Assembly: GCF_000421165.1 (NCBI RefSeq)
Contig: NZ_ATWI01000010.1
Span: forward strand, 1 to 64,000
DNA: 64,000 bases
Direction: 5' to 3'
Source: Marinobacter daepoensis DSM 16072
Lineage (GTDB): Bacteria > Pseudomonadota > Gammaproteobacteria > Pseudomonadales > Oleiphilaceae
Shown here: one piece after another, positions 53,237-62,839 of the stretch
How the letters are laid out: every line of letters begins with the position of its first letter
Numbering within the stretch: position 1 is the first letter of the stretch
The notes under the pieces: generated by a model
What the model saw: only the letters and a program-made list of their open reading frames with translations
Database searches by the model: none
What the model was told of the DNA's origin: nothing
Program-made: the position numbers and the translations under genes

Positions 53237-54949
53237 TCAGGCCAGCTTTTTCAGGCCAACTTTGGTGACCCGGTCGGCGTCGGTCGCCCGGGCTACCAGA
53301 GTGACCCGGCCAAGTACCACTTTGTCGCCAACCACCGGATGGCCTTTGGTGCGCTTGGCGAAACACTCGGCCAGGGACAGGTCGGGAGACAGCCCGTCAA
53401 ACTCGATGTCATACACCTGCTCTACATCCCCCAGCAGGGCATCGCCGTTCAGAACAAAGTCCCCGAAAAAGGCCCGTTCTGCCAGGTGTTGAGGCGTCTG
53501 TCGACCGCTCAATGCCTTACCGAGGTCCGGGAGCAGGGCCGGCGTGGCAAACATGGCAATGACATCGCCCGAAGCCACTTTCAGTTCCCGGCGGGGCTGC
53601 AGGCACTTTCGATCCCGGAAGACACCGGCAATGGCGGTGTTGTCGGGGAACCGGAGGTGGCCAAGGGGCCTGGGGTTCTCCCAGACTTGACCGCGCAGGG
53701 GAAACAGCATCAGTTCGTGATCTCCTGCAGCGGGGACATCCAGTGGCAGCCGCCGGTAAGGGCCTTCACCCGCCGGGACTTCGAGCTTCAGAAGACGGGC
53801 CAGCGGTGCCATGGTGGTGCCCTGAACCAGCAGAGAAACCAGGACGATAAAGAAGGCCGCATGGAAGACGAGTTGGGCATCCTGAAGGCCGGCAATCACC
53901 GGGAACAGGGCCAGGACGATCGGCACTGCCCCTCGCAGGCCAACCCAGCTGATAAAACCGAGTTCCCGCCGGTTGAAGCCAAAGGGCCAGAGTGTCAGCA
54001 GAACCGTGATCGGCCGGATGACAAAAATCAGCGCCAGCGCCAGAACCAGCCCCGCGCCGGCCAGAGGGATCAGTTCCGATGGGCTGACCAGCAAGCCCAG
54101 GATCAGGAACAGGCAAAGCTGGGCAAGCCAGGCCAGGCCATCGTGTACCTGAAGGATCATGGGCATCATCCGCACCTGCCGGTTACCGATTACCACCCCG
54201 GTGAGGTAAATGGCCAGAAAGCCGCTGCCACCAATAGCGTTGGTGGCGGAGAACACGGCGATGCCGGCTGCTGCAACCAGCAGCGGGTAGAGGGAGGGTG
54301 TCAGTTGAATCCGGTTGACCAGCTGAACCACGGCAAAGCCGCCGGCAAGCCCGGCCAGTGTGCCAAGGCCGAATTGTTGTAGCAGCATTAGCAGGCCTTG
54401 GGTCAGCGCGCCCTCCTCATAGCTGCCAATCAGCGTGACCAGCAGCAGGGTCAGGAAAATGGCCATCGGATCGTTGCTGCCGGATTCGATTTCCAGTGTC
54501 GCACTGACCCGTTCGTTCAGGTGCAGTCCCCGACCCTGAAGCAGCGAGAAAACGGCGGCAGCGTCGGTGGAAGAAATGATTGCCCCGATCAGCAGTGCCA
54601 TAAGCCAGTGCAGATCGAACACCCACCAGGCCACAACGGCCGCGCCGCCTGCGGTCAGAGCGACACCCAGGGTAGCCAGCATCAGGGCAGGTCGAAGGCC
54701 AACCCGGAAGGTCTCTACGCGGGTGCGCATGCCCCCATCGAGCAGGATCACCCCCAACGCGAGGTTGGCGATCAGGAAAGCGAGCTCAAAATTATCGAAC
54801 TCAATGCCGCCCGGTCCGTCTTCGCCCATCATCATGCCCACCACCAGAAAGACCAGCAGGACCGGCATACCGACCCGGCTGGACAAGGGGCTAAGAATGA
54901 TGCTGATGACCAGCATCAGGGCGCCAATCAAAGTGAGAGTGGGATCCAT
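53237..54949 (-). CDS. Potassium/proton antiporter (NhaP2/CvrA type)
   Basis: The product is 570 aa from the ATG at 54949; longer frames start in the upstream region without a ribosome site. About 12 helices are followed by a cytosolic tail with TrkA_C and CorC-like parts. Family segments: VVGMMMGEDGPGGIEFDN, ALGVILLDGGMRT, ATLEIESGSNDPMAIFLT (core Asp pair) and WVGLRGAVPIVLA. NhaP2-type proteins move K+ out against H+ and keep volume at high salt. It ends 118 bp before the L,D-transpeptidase start, both on the minus strand. Confidence 0.88.
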   Translation of the reverse strand: MDPTLTLIGALMLVISIILSPLSSRVGMPVLLVFLVVGMMMGEDGPGGIEFDNFELAFLIANLALGVILLDGGMRTRVETFRVGLRPALMLATLGVALTAGGAAVVAWWVFDLHWLMALLIGAIISSTDAAAVFSLLQGRGLHLNERVSATLEIESGSNDPMAIFLTLLLVTLIGSYEEGALTQGLLMLLQQFGLGTLAGLAGGFAVVQLVNRIQLTPSLYPLLVAAAGIAVFSATNAIGGSGFLAIYLTGVVIGNRQVRMMPMILQVHDGLAWLAQLCLFLILGLLVSPSELIPLAGAGLVLALALIFVIRPITVLLTLWPFGFNRRELGFISWVGLRGAVPIVLALFPVIAGLQDAQLVFHAAFFIVLVSLLVQGTTMAPLARLLKLEVPAGEGPYRRLPLDVPAAGDHELMLFPLRGQVWENPRPLGHLRFPDNTAIAGVFRDRKCLQPRRELKVASGDVIAMFATPALLPDLGKALSGRQTPQHLAERAFFGDFVLNGDALLGDVEQVYDIEFDGLSPDLSLAECFAKRTKGHPVVGDKVVLGRVTLVARATDADRVTKVGLKKLA

Positions 54950-55020
54950 CAGGCTCCAGACCAAAGGGGCTTGCCCGAACGCACGTCCGGGCTTATATTG
55001 CTGTAGCAATCATTATGCAG

Positions 55021-55094
55021 GCGGGCGTAGCTCAATGGTAGAGCAGAGGCTTCCCAAGCCTACGACGTGGGTTCGATTCCCATCGCCCGCTCCA
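55021..55094 (+). tRNA. tRNA-Gly (anticodon CCC)
   Basis: A full cloverleaf with encoded CCA: 7-bp acceptor stem (GCGGGCG/CGCCCGC), D-arm GCTC/GAGC, anticodon loop TTCCCAA with CCC at 34-36, T-arm with TTCGATT and 3' TCCA. The outer pair of the anticodon stem (27-43) is G-A, a mismatch. A -10-like AT-rich stretch lies about 10-20 bp upstream. Confidence 0.95.
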
Positions 55095-55108
55095 GTCTGC
55101 GCCGCGCG

Positions 55109-56419
55109 TCAGTGCAGCTTCAGGCGCGGGTGCATGGCCCGGCTGATCTTATCCATTAACCAGATCACCCCGGTCCGAAGGAACCCGTGGAGTGCTACCT
55201 GGTGCATCCGGTACAGAGATACGTAAAACAGCCTGGCCACCTTCCCTTCAATATACATGCTGCGGCCTGACAGGTTGCCCATCAGGTTACCCACGGTGGT
55301 GTATTTGCTGAAATTGATCAGTGAGCCATGGTCGTTGTACACAAACGGCACGGCCTCCTTGCCCTCCAGCCGATGACAGAGTGTTTTGAACAGGGTGTCG
55401 GCCTGCTGGTGGGCGGCCTGTGCCCTGGGGGGCACCGGTCGGTCCGAGTCGGGTTGCGGGCAGGCCGCGCAGTCGCCAAAGGCAAAGATGTCCGGATCCT
55501 TGGTGGTTCTCAGGGTCTGCTCGACAATTAACTGATTTCCGCGATTGGTTTCCAGGCCATCCAGCTCTGCCAGGAAAGGGGGCGCTTTGATGCCAGCGGC
55601 CCAGATGGTCATCTCTGACGGCAGTTCGGTGCCGTCTTTCATGATCAGCCTGTCATTCCGGACTTCGCTGACCGGTTGGCCGGTCAGTACCTGGACTTTC
55701 TGTCGTTCCAGTTCCCGGGTGGCGGCGGAGGATAACCGGCCGGGCAGCGCGGGCAGAATACGGTCCGCGGCTTCGATGACACTGATGGATACGTCGGAAG
55801 ATTTGAGGTGATTCATGCCATAGATTGGCAGTTCCCGGGAGGCCAGCCGCAGCTCGGCAGCCAGTTCCACGCCGGTGGCACCCGCCCCGATGATGCTGAT
55901 GTTCAGAGTGTGAGGCTGGCCTTGAAGGGCTTCGTGATTCTTGCGCAGAAAGGCATTGAGCATCAGATTGTGAAAGCGCCTCGCCTGTTTCAGGCTGTCC
56001 AGAAACAGGCAGTGTTCCTGGGCGCCAGGGGTGCCAAAATCATTGGCCGTGCTGCCAACGGCAATCACCAGGGTGTCGTATTGCAGGCGCCGCTCCGGCA
56101 CGACTTCCTGTCCGTCTTCATCCCGGAAGGGCGCGATAATGATGTGTTTGTTGGCTCGATCCAGGCCACTCATGCGCCCGAGCTGAAACTCATAGTGGTG
56201 TTTGCGGGCATGGGCACGGTAGTTGATTTCGTTGGCGTTGGCATCCAGAGAGCCCGATGCAACCTCGTGCAGCAGAGGTTTCCAGACGTGGGTGAGACCG
56301 GCGTCGACGAGGGATATCCGGGCCTTTTGCTTCCGGCCCAGTTTGTCACCCAGGCTCGTGACCAGTTCAAGACCGCCGGCACCTCCGCCGACAACGACAA
56401 TATGATGAAGTGTTTCCAT
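55109..56419 (-). CDS. ndh: Type II NADH dehydrogenase
   Basis: The product is 436 aa, non-proton-pumping. Two dinucleotide motifs: VVVGGGAGGLELV (FAD) near residue 8 and ISIIGAGATGVELAAELR (NADH) near 173. Membrane-facing C-terminal amphipathic helices include KVARLFYVSLYRMHQVALHGFLRT. FAFGDCAACPQPD holds the flavin-near Cys. It is a single gene, divergent from the PEBP gene at 56666. It feeds electrons to quinone from NADH. Confidence 0.92.
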   Translation of the reverse strand: METLHHIVVVGGGAGGLELVTSLGDKLGRKQKARISLVDAGLTHVWKPLLHEVASGSLDANANEINYRAHARKHHYEFQLGRMSGLDRANKHIIIAPFRDEDGQEVVPERRLQYDTLVIAVGSTANDFGTPGAQEHCLFLDSLKQARRFHNLMLNAFLRKNHEALQGQPHTLNISIIGAGATGVELAAELRLASRELPIYGMNHLKSSDVSISVIEAADRILPALPGRLSSAATRELERQKVQVLTGQPVSEVRNDRLIMKDGTELPSEMTIWAAGIKAPPFLAELDGLETNRGNQLIVEQTLRTTKDPDIFAFGDCAACPQPDSDRPVPPRAQAAHQQADTLFKTLCHRLEGKEAVPFVYNDHGSLINFSKYTTVGNLMGNLSGRSMYIEGKVARLFYVSLYRMHQVALHGFLRTGVIWLMDKISRAMHPRLKLH

Positions 56420-56665
56420 GATGTTCAGACCTTTAAGTGATGAGAGCCAAACGCTCTCTGCGAAAACGCTTGGCTGTCGTCACTGGTCTGGTAGGGGCAG
56501 ATCAGGGTTCTGATACGCGAGCGTATACTAACGCTGATACCAGGGCGAAACAATTGAACCCAAGTGCCGAATGGGTGCGTCGTTGGTACTTTCAGGCTGG
56601 ACACCGAGCGGTTGCCACTGCTAAAACCTTCCCATCCACAGGACGAACAGATAGGAGAGATAATC

Positions 56666-57292
56666 GTGAAACTGCAGGTTCGAGGTGTTCAGGAAGGTCA
56701 GCCGATTCCTGAGAAGTTTGCGTTCGGTGTCTTCAGTGAGCAGGACCATATGAGTTTTGGCCCCAACCGGAACCCGGAAATGGTCTGGGAAGAAGCTCCG
56801 GAAGGTACCAAAAGTTTTGTGGTGATGATGTTTGACCCGGATGTCCCGAGCGTTGCCGACGATGTGAATCAGGAAGGCAAGACAGTTGCGGCGGACCTGC
56901 CGCGAGTGGATTTCTTTCACTGGTTACTGATCGACATCCCTGCCAGCCTCAGCCGTATTCCGGAAGGCGAAGACAGCGACGGCGTCAGTCCGAAGGGCAA
57001 GGCCTGGGGGGCGGGGCCCATCGGCGTGCGTGGAATCAACAATTACACCCAGTTTCTTGCAGGCAATCCTGACATGGCGGGAACCTACGCCGGTTACGAT
57101 GGCCCTTGCCCACCCTGGAACGATGAGATCATTCACCGCTACCATTTTGAGGTGCATGCCCTTGATGTGGCGTCGCTGGGGCTGGAAGGTGAATTCGATG
57201 GCAATGCCGTACGTGAAGCCATGGCGGGCCATGTCCTGGCCAGTGCCCGAGTGACCGGCACCTACACGCTCAACCCTGCGCTTCGTTCCTGA
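56666..57292 (+). CDS. PEBP-family protein (YbhB/YbcL-like)
   Basis: The product is 208 aa from a GTG at 56666, with AGGAGA 8 nt ahead; this start gives the family N-terminus VKLQVRGVQEGQPIP. Phosphatidylethanolamine-binding fold motifs: NPEMVWEEAPEGTKSFVV, HWLLIDIPAS and GTYAGYDGPCPPWNDEIIHRYHFEVHALD. YbhB-type proteins bind small ligands, with no known catalysis. No signal peptide. A hairpin at 57302 ends the gene. Confidence 0.85.
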   Translation: MKLQVRGVQEGQPIPEKFAFGVFSEQDHMSFGPNRNPEMVWEEAPEGTKSFVVMMFDPDVPSVADDVNQEGKTVAADLPRVDFFHWLLIDIPASLSRIPEGEDSDGVSPKGKAWGAGPIGVRGINNYTQFLAGNPDMAGTYAGYDGPCPPWNDEIIHRYHFEVHALDVASLGLEGEFDGNAVREAMAGHVLASARVTGTYTLNPALRS

Positions 57293-57301
57293 CCCTTCTC
57301 C

Positions 57302-57325
57302 GCCAGGGCCTGTTCCGGCCCTGGC
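57302..57325 (+). terminator. Terminator after the PEBP gene (weak tail)
   Basis: GCCAGGGCC pairs with GGCCCTGGC across TGTTCC, followed only by TTCATC, so the T tract is weak. It lies 10 nt after the stop at 57292. Confidence 0.5.
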
Positions 57326-57423
57326 TTCATCAAACTGTCTTGCGGCTGTCACCGGGCTGTCACTGCGTTTTGTCAGGTTAACGACAGGATCCTGAAAGCG
57401 GGCCTGACACCACCGGAGGCACC

Positions 57424-58275
57424 ATGCGACAGTATCGCAGTGTATTCATTTCCGATGTCCATCTTGGCACGGCTGATTGCCAGGCCGAGTACCTGCTGGA
57501 CTTTCTGAACAATGTTCAGTGCGAAACCCTCTATCTTGTTGGCGATATCGTAGATCTGATTGCCATGCAGCGGCGGGCTCACTTCCCCGACAGTCACCGT
57601 CAGGTGGTCAATAAGCTGCTTGAGCTGGCTGGTGCCGGTACCCGGGTGGTATACATTCCGGGCAATCATGATGAGTTTTTCCGCCGTTTTTGTGGTCAGA
57701 CCCTGTCTGGCGTCGAGCTGCTCTACAAGGCGGTGCATACGACGGCCGATGGCCGTCAGTTCCTGGTGTGTCACGGAGATCAGTTTGATCAGGTGGTACG
57801 CTGCAGTCCCCTTCTGTTGCTGGTGGGAGACCGGGCCCACGGGGTTCTGCTCCGGCTGAACCGTTGGTTTAACGCGCTGCGCCGGTTGCAGGGGAAACCA
57901 TACTGGTCGCTGGCGGCCTGGATCAAGAGTCGGATTGGCAAGGCCCGCACTTTTATACGCCGTTTCGAACTGGCCGCCCTGACGGCGGCAGAGAAGGGGC
58001 GTTACGATGGGTTTATCTGCGGCCATATCCACTCGGCGGGTTTTCTGCGCAGTGAAGACGGCTTGTACTGCAACGACGGCGACTGGGTGGAACATTGCAC
58101 GGCGTTGGTTGAAAGGGATGATGGGCGCCTGGAGCTGTTGCACTGGTCCGAAGAGCCGGTCACGCTGAGTCGCGAGCCGGACGCCCCAAACCCGGAACTG
58201 GCCGGAGATGCGCGCCCGGTGATCGATGCCTTGCCGGCAGCGTTTCTGGAGCAGCTCAATGGGCCGGCCGGCTGA
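57424..58275 (+). CDS. LpxH-like metallophosphoesterase
   Basis: The product is 283 aa. All five metallophosphoesterase blocks are present: ISDVHLGT (DxH), VGDIVDLI (GDxxD), PGNHDEFF (GNHD), VCHGDQFD and CGHIHSAGF (GHxH). This is the UDP-2,3-diacylglucosamine pyrophosphatase-like group, which uses Mn2+. It is longer than LpxH (240) and carries an extra helical insert (residues 140-185). Its substrate may be a lipid-A precursor or another nucleotide-linked compound. The start is the ATG at 57424, with a CGGAGG ribosome site. Confidence 0.85.
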   Translation: MRQYRSVFISDVHLGTADCQAEYLLDFLNNVQCETLYLVGDIVDLIAMQRRAHFPDSHRQVVNKLLELAGAGTRVVYIPGNHDEFFRRFCGQTLSGVELLYKAVHTTADGRQFLVCHGDQFDQVVRCSPLLLLVGDRAHGVLLRLNRWFNALRRLQGKPYWSLAAWIKSRIGKARTFIRRFELAALTAAEKGRYDGFICGHIHSAGFLRSEDGLYCNDGDWVEHCTALVERDDGRLELLHWSEEPVTLSREPDAPNPELAGDARPVIDALPAAFLEQLNGPAG

Positions 58276-58278
58276 GCC

Positions 58279-58884
58279 TTAGTTTTCGGCCCGGTACCGT
58301 TCCAGAACGGCGCTCATGTCTTGCCCGAGCTGCTCGAGCTCGGTCGCGGACAAGTTTCGCTCAGCCATGGAGCGCAGGCCCATCAGCTGTCCCTGCAGCA
58401 GCCGGGCGAGCCGCCGGCAGTCGGTTCTGGGAGTGAGCTCCCCCTGACGTTGTGCTTTTTCCAGTAACGCGGTGAAAGCATCCTCAATGGCGCTCAGAAC
58501 ACTGTTGGCCTGAGCATACAACGCACCGTGGGTGTTATTGGCTTCGAGCAGGGTTTTGACAATCATGCAAGCCCGGGCTGGTGCTTGCTCTGAGGCCGAG
58601 CAGTCCCGGGCAATTTTCTGAAGAAAGGACTGCAGGCCCTCAATGACGCTGGCGTAGCCGGCCATATGACTGGCCAGATCCTCTCCCGCTTCCTTCGTGT
58701 ATCGTGCAAGTGCCTCTGAAAACAGTTCGTCCTTGCTGCCAAACGCAGCATAGATGCTGCCTGGTCGCATATCCAGAGCCTGCTCGACCTGTTTCATGGA
58801 GCTGCCATGGTACCCCTTGTGCCAGAACAGCCCGACCGCTTTTTCGAGGGCTGTTTCCCGGTCATAACTTGGAGGTCTGGACAT
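58279..58884 (-). CDS. TetR-family regulator
   Basis: The product is 201 aa from the ATG at 58884. The N-terminal HTH reads RETALEKAVGLFWHKGYHGSSMKQVEQALDMRPGSIYAAFGSKDELF, a TetR pattern with YAAF instead of the usual YYHF. The C-terminal ligand domain is like that of the TetR_C_16/NemR-type proteins (CMIVKTLLE with a Cys). It is convergent with the phosphoesterase gene (3 nt between stops). Cys residues could make it redox-responsive. Confidence 0.82.
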   Translation of the reverse strand: MSRPPSYDRETALEKAVGLFWHKGYHGSSMKQVEQALDMRPGSIYAAFGSKDELFSEALARYTKEAGEDLASHMAGYASVIEGLQSFLQKIARDCSASEQAPARACMIVKTLLEANNTHGALYAQANSVLSAIEDAFTALLEKAQRQGELTPRTDCRRLARLLQGQLMGLRSMAERNLSATELEQLGQDMSAVLERYRAEN

Positions 58885-59247
58885 TTTGTGATCACCTGAG
58901 CCGTCGTGAAGCGACACCTGATTGTAGCTTCTGGCGTTGTCGGAACATAGGTCTTCACCATTGGCATATTTCCAGGGTTTTGATTCGGCAAGCTTTTTCC
59001 GGGCGCGGTGCAACGGTAGTCGCAGGGGCCTTCAGACAGTCATTGAGAGTGCCACCTTCCATCACGACGTCGGCGAAAGTCGGGAACCTGCCTCCCGGGG
59101 GCTGGTCTACTCGGTATAGTGTGTCGAATCCGGCCGGAGTTTCTTTTTATGGCGGCCACTCAAAAAAAACAAAGCGGGATAACAATCGCCAAGTGGTCGT
59201 ATCTTGAATACACAGCGTATTGATGGATGACCCGGGCAGGCGCGGAT

Positions 59248-61455
59248 ATGAACCACAATAAGCTTTTTCTTGTTCTTTTCATTGCAGCCCTTGTTGGCGT
59301 TTTTCTGGGGTTCGACGGGCATCAGTTGTTGACGCTGGAAAACCTTCAGGCTCACCAAGAGAGTCTGAGGCAATGGATTGATCAGAACCGGGTGCTGGCG
59401 GTTGCCGGTTATGCCGGAATTTACGTTGCTGTGACTGCGCTCTCACTCCCCGGAGCCGCCATCATGACGTTGGCTGGCGGGGCTTTTTTCGGCAATCTTT
59501 ATGGGTTGGTGACGGTCTCGATTGCATCGACGGCAGGGGCGTCGCTGGCGTTTCTTGTGGCGCGTTTTCTGATGCGGGACACGCTGCGGGAGCGGTATGC
59601 CGACACGGTGGCCAGAATGGATCGTGGTATCGGGAAGGATGGAGCCTACTATCTGGCGACGCTGCGACTGGTGCCGGTCTTTCCCTTTTTCCTGATTAAC
59701 CTGGCAATGGGACTGACGTCGATGAAGCTGCGGACCTACGTGCTGGTGAGCTGGCTCGCCATGCTGCCCGGCACGTTTGTGTACGTGAATGCCGGCACCC
59801 AGCTTGGTCAGATTCAGTCCACCAGTGACATTGTTTCCGCTGACTTGTTGCTGTCCTTTGCCCTGTTGGGGGCGTTTCCTCTGCTGGCGAAATTCCTGGT
59901 GGGTTTTATTCGGCGCCGAAAGGTGTACGCGGGCTGGCGCAAGCCCGTGCATTTTGATTACAACCTGTTGGTGATTGGCGGGGGGGCTGCGGGCCTGGTG
60001 TCCGCATACATTGGTGCTGCTGTAAAAGCCCGGGTGGCACTGATTGAGAAGGACCGGATGGGGGGCGACTGCCTCAATACCGGTTGCGTCCCCTCCAAAG
60101 CCCTGATCCGAAGTGCCAGGGCGGCCGATACGTTGCGTCATGCCCATCGGTACGGACTGGAGTCGGTGCCGGTAGCCGGTTCGTTCAGATCGGTCATGCG
60201 CCGGGTTAAAGCTGTTATTGCCAGGGTTGAGCCCCACGATTCTCCGGAGCGTTACCGGAAACTTGGTGTGGAGTGTATTAGCGCAGAGGCGAGCTTTGTC
60301 TCGCCGTGGACGGTGGCGATCCGGCATAACGATGGTCGCACTGAGCACCTGACGGCCCGGAGCATCATTGTGGCCACCGGAGGAAAACCGTTACTGCCAG
60401 CCATTCCTGGCCTGGTGGAGATGCAGCCGCTGACTTCTGACAATCTGTGGAAACTGGAGGAGCAGCCGCAACGGCTATTGATTCTGGGTGGTGGCCCGAT
60501 TGGGTCGGAGCTGGCTCAGGCATTTGCCCGGCTGGGAAGCCAGGTTACCCAGGTGGAAAAAGGAGACCGCCTGCTTCCCAGAGAGGATGTTGAGGTTTCG
60601 GAGCTGATCCTGAATCAGTTCCGGGCGGACGGCGTCGATGTCCGGTTGGGACATTCTGCGGTGTCGTTCTGTAGGGAAAACGGAGAAAAGGTTGCCTGGT
60701 GCGAGTACGAGGGAGTGCGAGTACGCATACCTTTCGACGAGGTGCTGGTGGCGGTGGGTCGCCGGGCCAATACGCAGGGGCTGAACCTTGAAGGTATGGG
60801 TATTGAGCCTCTGGCCAATGGGGCGGTGCCCGTTGAGGAAGACATGAGTTTGCGCTATCCCAACGTGTTTGCCTGTGGTGATGTCGCCGGGCCCTACCAG
60901 TTTACTCATGCGGCGGCCCATCAGGCCTGGTATGCCGCGGTGAATGGACTGTTCGGGCAGTTTAGGCGCTTCCGGGTGGATTATCGGGTGATGCCCTGGG
61001 TGACCTTTACCTCGCCGGAAGTGGCACGTGTGGGGCTGAGTGAAGCGGAGGCCCGGGCCCGCGGGGTCGCCTACGAGGTGACGCGTTATGGCCTGGATGA
61101 TCTGGACCGGGCCATTGCGGATAGTGATGCTTTCGGTTTCATCAAGGTGCTGACACCGCCGGGCAAAGACCGGATTCTTGGGGTGGTGGTGGTGGGTGCG
61201 CGCGCCGGAGAGATTCTGGCCGAGTTCACTCTGGCTATGAAGCATGGCCTCGGACTGAACAAGATCCTGGGCACCATTCACCCCTACCCAACCTGGAACG
61301 AGTCTGCCAAGTACGTGGCTGGTGAATGGAAAAGGGCCCATGCGCCCGATGGTGTTCTGGCGTTGCTGGAGAAGTTTCACCGGTGGCGTCTGGGCAAAAA
61401 CAAAAACAGCGTAAGGAGCAAGAATTCTCATGCCCCTGACCAAGGCCCGAAGTAA
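59248..61455 (+). CDS. Fusion of TVP38/TMEM64 membrane domain and FAD disulfide oxidoreductase
   Basis: The product is 735 aa from the ATG at 59248 (59227 possible). The N-terminal 225 residues are a TVP38/TMEM64 (DedA-like, SNARE-associated) domain: LSLPGAAIMTLAGGAFFGNLYGL and ATLRLVPVFPFFLINLAMGLTS. The C-terminal 500 residues are a mercuric-reductase/lipoamide-dehydrogenase-like flavoprotein: VIGGGAAGLVSAYI (FAD), GGDCLNTGCVPSKALIRS (redox Cys pair), ILGGGPIGSELAQAF (NAD(P)H) and a His-Pro-Tyr-Pro end. The active site is complete. No mercury-binding domain or mer gene is near. The radical SAM gene overlaps the end by 26 nt. Confidence 0.88.
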   Translation: MNHNKLFLVLFIAALVGVFLGFDGHQLLTLENLQAHQESLRQWIDQNRVLAVAGYAGIYVAVTALSLPGAAIMTLAGGAFFGNLYGLVTVSIASTAGASLAFLVARFLMRDTLRERYADTVARMDRGIGKDGAYYLATLRLVPVFPFFLINLAMGLTSMKLRTYVLVSWLAMLPGTFVYVNAGTQLGQIQSTSDIVSADLLLSFALLGAFPLLAKFLVGFIRRRKVYAGWRKPVHFDYNLLVIGGGAAGLVSAYIGAAVKARVALIEKDRMGGDCLNTGCVPSKALIRSARAADTLRHAHRYGLESVPVAGSFRSVMRRVKAVIARVEPHDSPERYRKLGVECISAEASFVSPWTVAIRHNDGRTEHLTARSIIVATGGKPLLPAIPGLVEMQPLTSDNLWKLEEQPQRLLILGGGPIGSELAQAFARLGSQVTQVEKGDRLLPREDVEVSELILNQFRADGVDVRLGHSAVSFCRENGEKVAWCEYEGVRVRIPFDEVLVAVGRRANTQGLNLEGMGIEPLANGAVPVEEDMSLRYPNVFACGDVAGPYQFTHAAAHQAWYAAVNGLFGQFRRFRVDYRVMPWVTFTSPEVARVGLSEAEARARGVAYEVTRYGLDDLDRAIADSDAFGFIKVLTPPGKDRILGVVVVGARAGEILAEFTLAMKHGLGLNKILGTIHPYPTWNESAKYVAGEWKRAHAPDGVLALLEKFHRWRLGKNKNSVRSKNSHAPDQGPK

Positions 61456-62395
61456 CAGAATTCCGGTGGTTGAAGTGATTGAACCCCGGGCTGTTGATAG
61501 CTGGACTCACACCCGTAGCGGAGCGCCGAGGGGGTACATCGACGCAGACAAGCTTAAAGAACTGTGGGTTCATACTGGCACCGCCTGCAACCTGGCCTGT
61601 CCATTCTGTCTGGAGGGTTCGCACCCGGGCGACGGCCGGATTCCCGGAATGATGCTCAGTGACGTGAAGCCCTATTTTCACGAAGCTCTGGATATGGGCG
61701 TGGAGCAGTTCTCGTTTACCGGCGGCGAACCGTTTGTCATCCGGGATTTTGTCAACATTCTGGATTATGCCAGCCGGCACCGGCCTTGTTTTGTGCTGAC
61801 CAATGCGACGGAGCCGCTATGGAAGCGGCGCCATCAGGTGATGCCGCTCAAGAACAACCCCTACCCGGTCCATTTCCGGATCAGTCTGGATTTTCCCGAT
61901 CGTGCCCGGCACGACCGGGACCGGGGGGAAGGCAGTTTCGACAGGGCCCTTGAGGGGATTCGATGGCTGATCGGGCAAGGGTTCAGGGTGTCGATTGCCC
62001 GGCAGACAGACCTGAATGAGGTGCCGGGGGATGTGGAAGCGCGGTTCCGGGTTCTGTTTCGCGAGAAGGCTATTCCGGAGAACCTGGCGTTTACAGCGTT
62101 CCCGGATCTTGGGACGCCGGGTTCGGAAGACGGTAGCCCCGAGATTACGGAAGACTGCATGGCAAAGTATCCGACTCCGGCGTCCAGGGCGCACTTCATG
62201 TGCACGCATACTCGTATGCTGGTGAAGAAGGGGGAGCGGGTGCGCGTGTACGCCTGCACGCTGGTTGATGACGATCCTCAATACGACCTCGGAGGCACCC
62301 TGGCTGAAAGCATGAAAGAGCGGATTATGCTGAGGCATCACCGGTGTTTCGCCTGCTACCGGTTCGGGGCCAGTTGTTCGGCGCCGGGAGATTGA
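61430..62395 (+). CDS. Radical SAM protein, unknown product
   Basis: The product is 321 aa. The cluster motif is ACNLACPFCLEGSHPG (CxxxCxxC) near residue 52, followed by the SAM-binding FTGGEPFV. The C-terminal part has MCTHTRMLVKKGERVRVYACTLVDDDPQYDLGGTL and RCFACYRFGASCS, so several Cys could bind a second cluster, as in SPASM-like enzymes. The start lies inside the flavoprotein gene, so expression is coupled. The flavoprotein could supply electrons, which is inference. I do not recognise the product. Confidence 0.75.
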   Translation: MPLTKARSNRIPVVEVIEPRAVDSWTHTRSGAPRGYIDADKLKELWVHTGTACNLACPFCLEGSHPGDGRIPGMMLSDVKPYFHEALDMGVEQFSFTGGEPFVIRDFVNILDYASRHRPCFVLTNATEPLWKRRHQVMPLKNNPYPVHFRISLDFPDRARHDRDRGEGSFDRALEGIRWLIGQGFRVSIARQTDLNEVPGDVEARFRVLFREKAIPENLAFTAFPDLGTPGSEDGSPEITEDCMAKYPTPASRAHFMCTHTRMLVKKGERVRVYACTLVDDDPQYDLGGTLAESMKERIMLRHHRCFACYRFGASCSAPGD

Positions 62396-62839
62396 TCAAT
62401 GCATCTTTAAGGGTGTCGGGGCCCTACAGGCGGTTTCAACAGAGTAAGGTGGTCCAATATTTGGAGGCCTAAACAATAACGAATGGTGAGTAACCCGTAA
62501 TTCGTTTCCGGCGGTCGTTTTGTGGGGCTGGCCTTTAGTGCTGCAAACAGTTTTGGTGCGTTTTGGGGCTTTCGGTTTTTTGCCCGAAGTGCGCTTAGAC
62601 CTTGTGAGAAGAGAGCGATTCCTTCTCCTGAGCGATGCTTCTTTGGCTCTTTTCAGAGTTAACCTCTCCTTTTTCCTTCCGGAATTTAATCAGCTTGTCA
62701 CTGTCAGGTGCTTCAATCCGAGATATTCTCTGTGGGTGCCCGTTGGTCCGCTGGAGGTTTGGCGCTCAGGGGCAACTTGAAATATATTTTGTGGTCTATA
62801 TAATTCAGCACTAACTTTTGGAACCGAATTGATCACGTT
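62396..62839 (+). other. Intergenic region ahead of ectA
   Basis: About 440 bp. The first 380 bp hold no credible gene. The 86-codon frame at 62520-62780 has no ribosome site and a random-looking sequence. The ectA promoter lies at 62777-62804. No terminator was found after the radical SAM gene. Confidence 0.6.
62777..62804 (+). promoter_or_regulatory. Sigma-70 promoter of the ectA operon
   Basis: TTGAAA (62777-62782), a 16-bp spacer and a perfect TATAAT (62799-62804) give a start near 62811, 29 nt ahead of the ATG. Osmotic promoters of ectABC often look like this; a sigma-S or SigA type could also use it. Confidence 0.7.

Noticed and set aside
53132-54382. 416-codon plus-strand frame opposite the K+/H+ antiporter
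   Set aside because: Shadow rich in Gln and Asp with no ribosome site.
55021-55094. tRNA-Gly as an integration site
   Set aside because: No integrase or repeated tRNA 3' end lies next to it; both neighbours are ordinary chromosomal genes.
62520-62780. 86-codon ORF ahead of ectA
   Set aside because: No ribosome site, overlaps the ectA -35 region and has no recognisable sequence.
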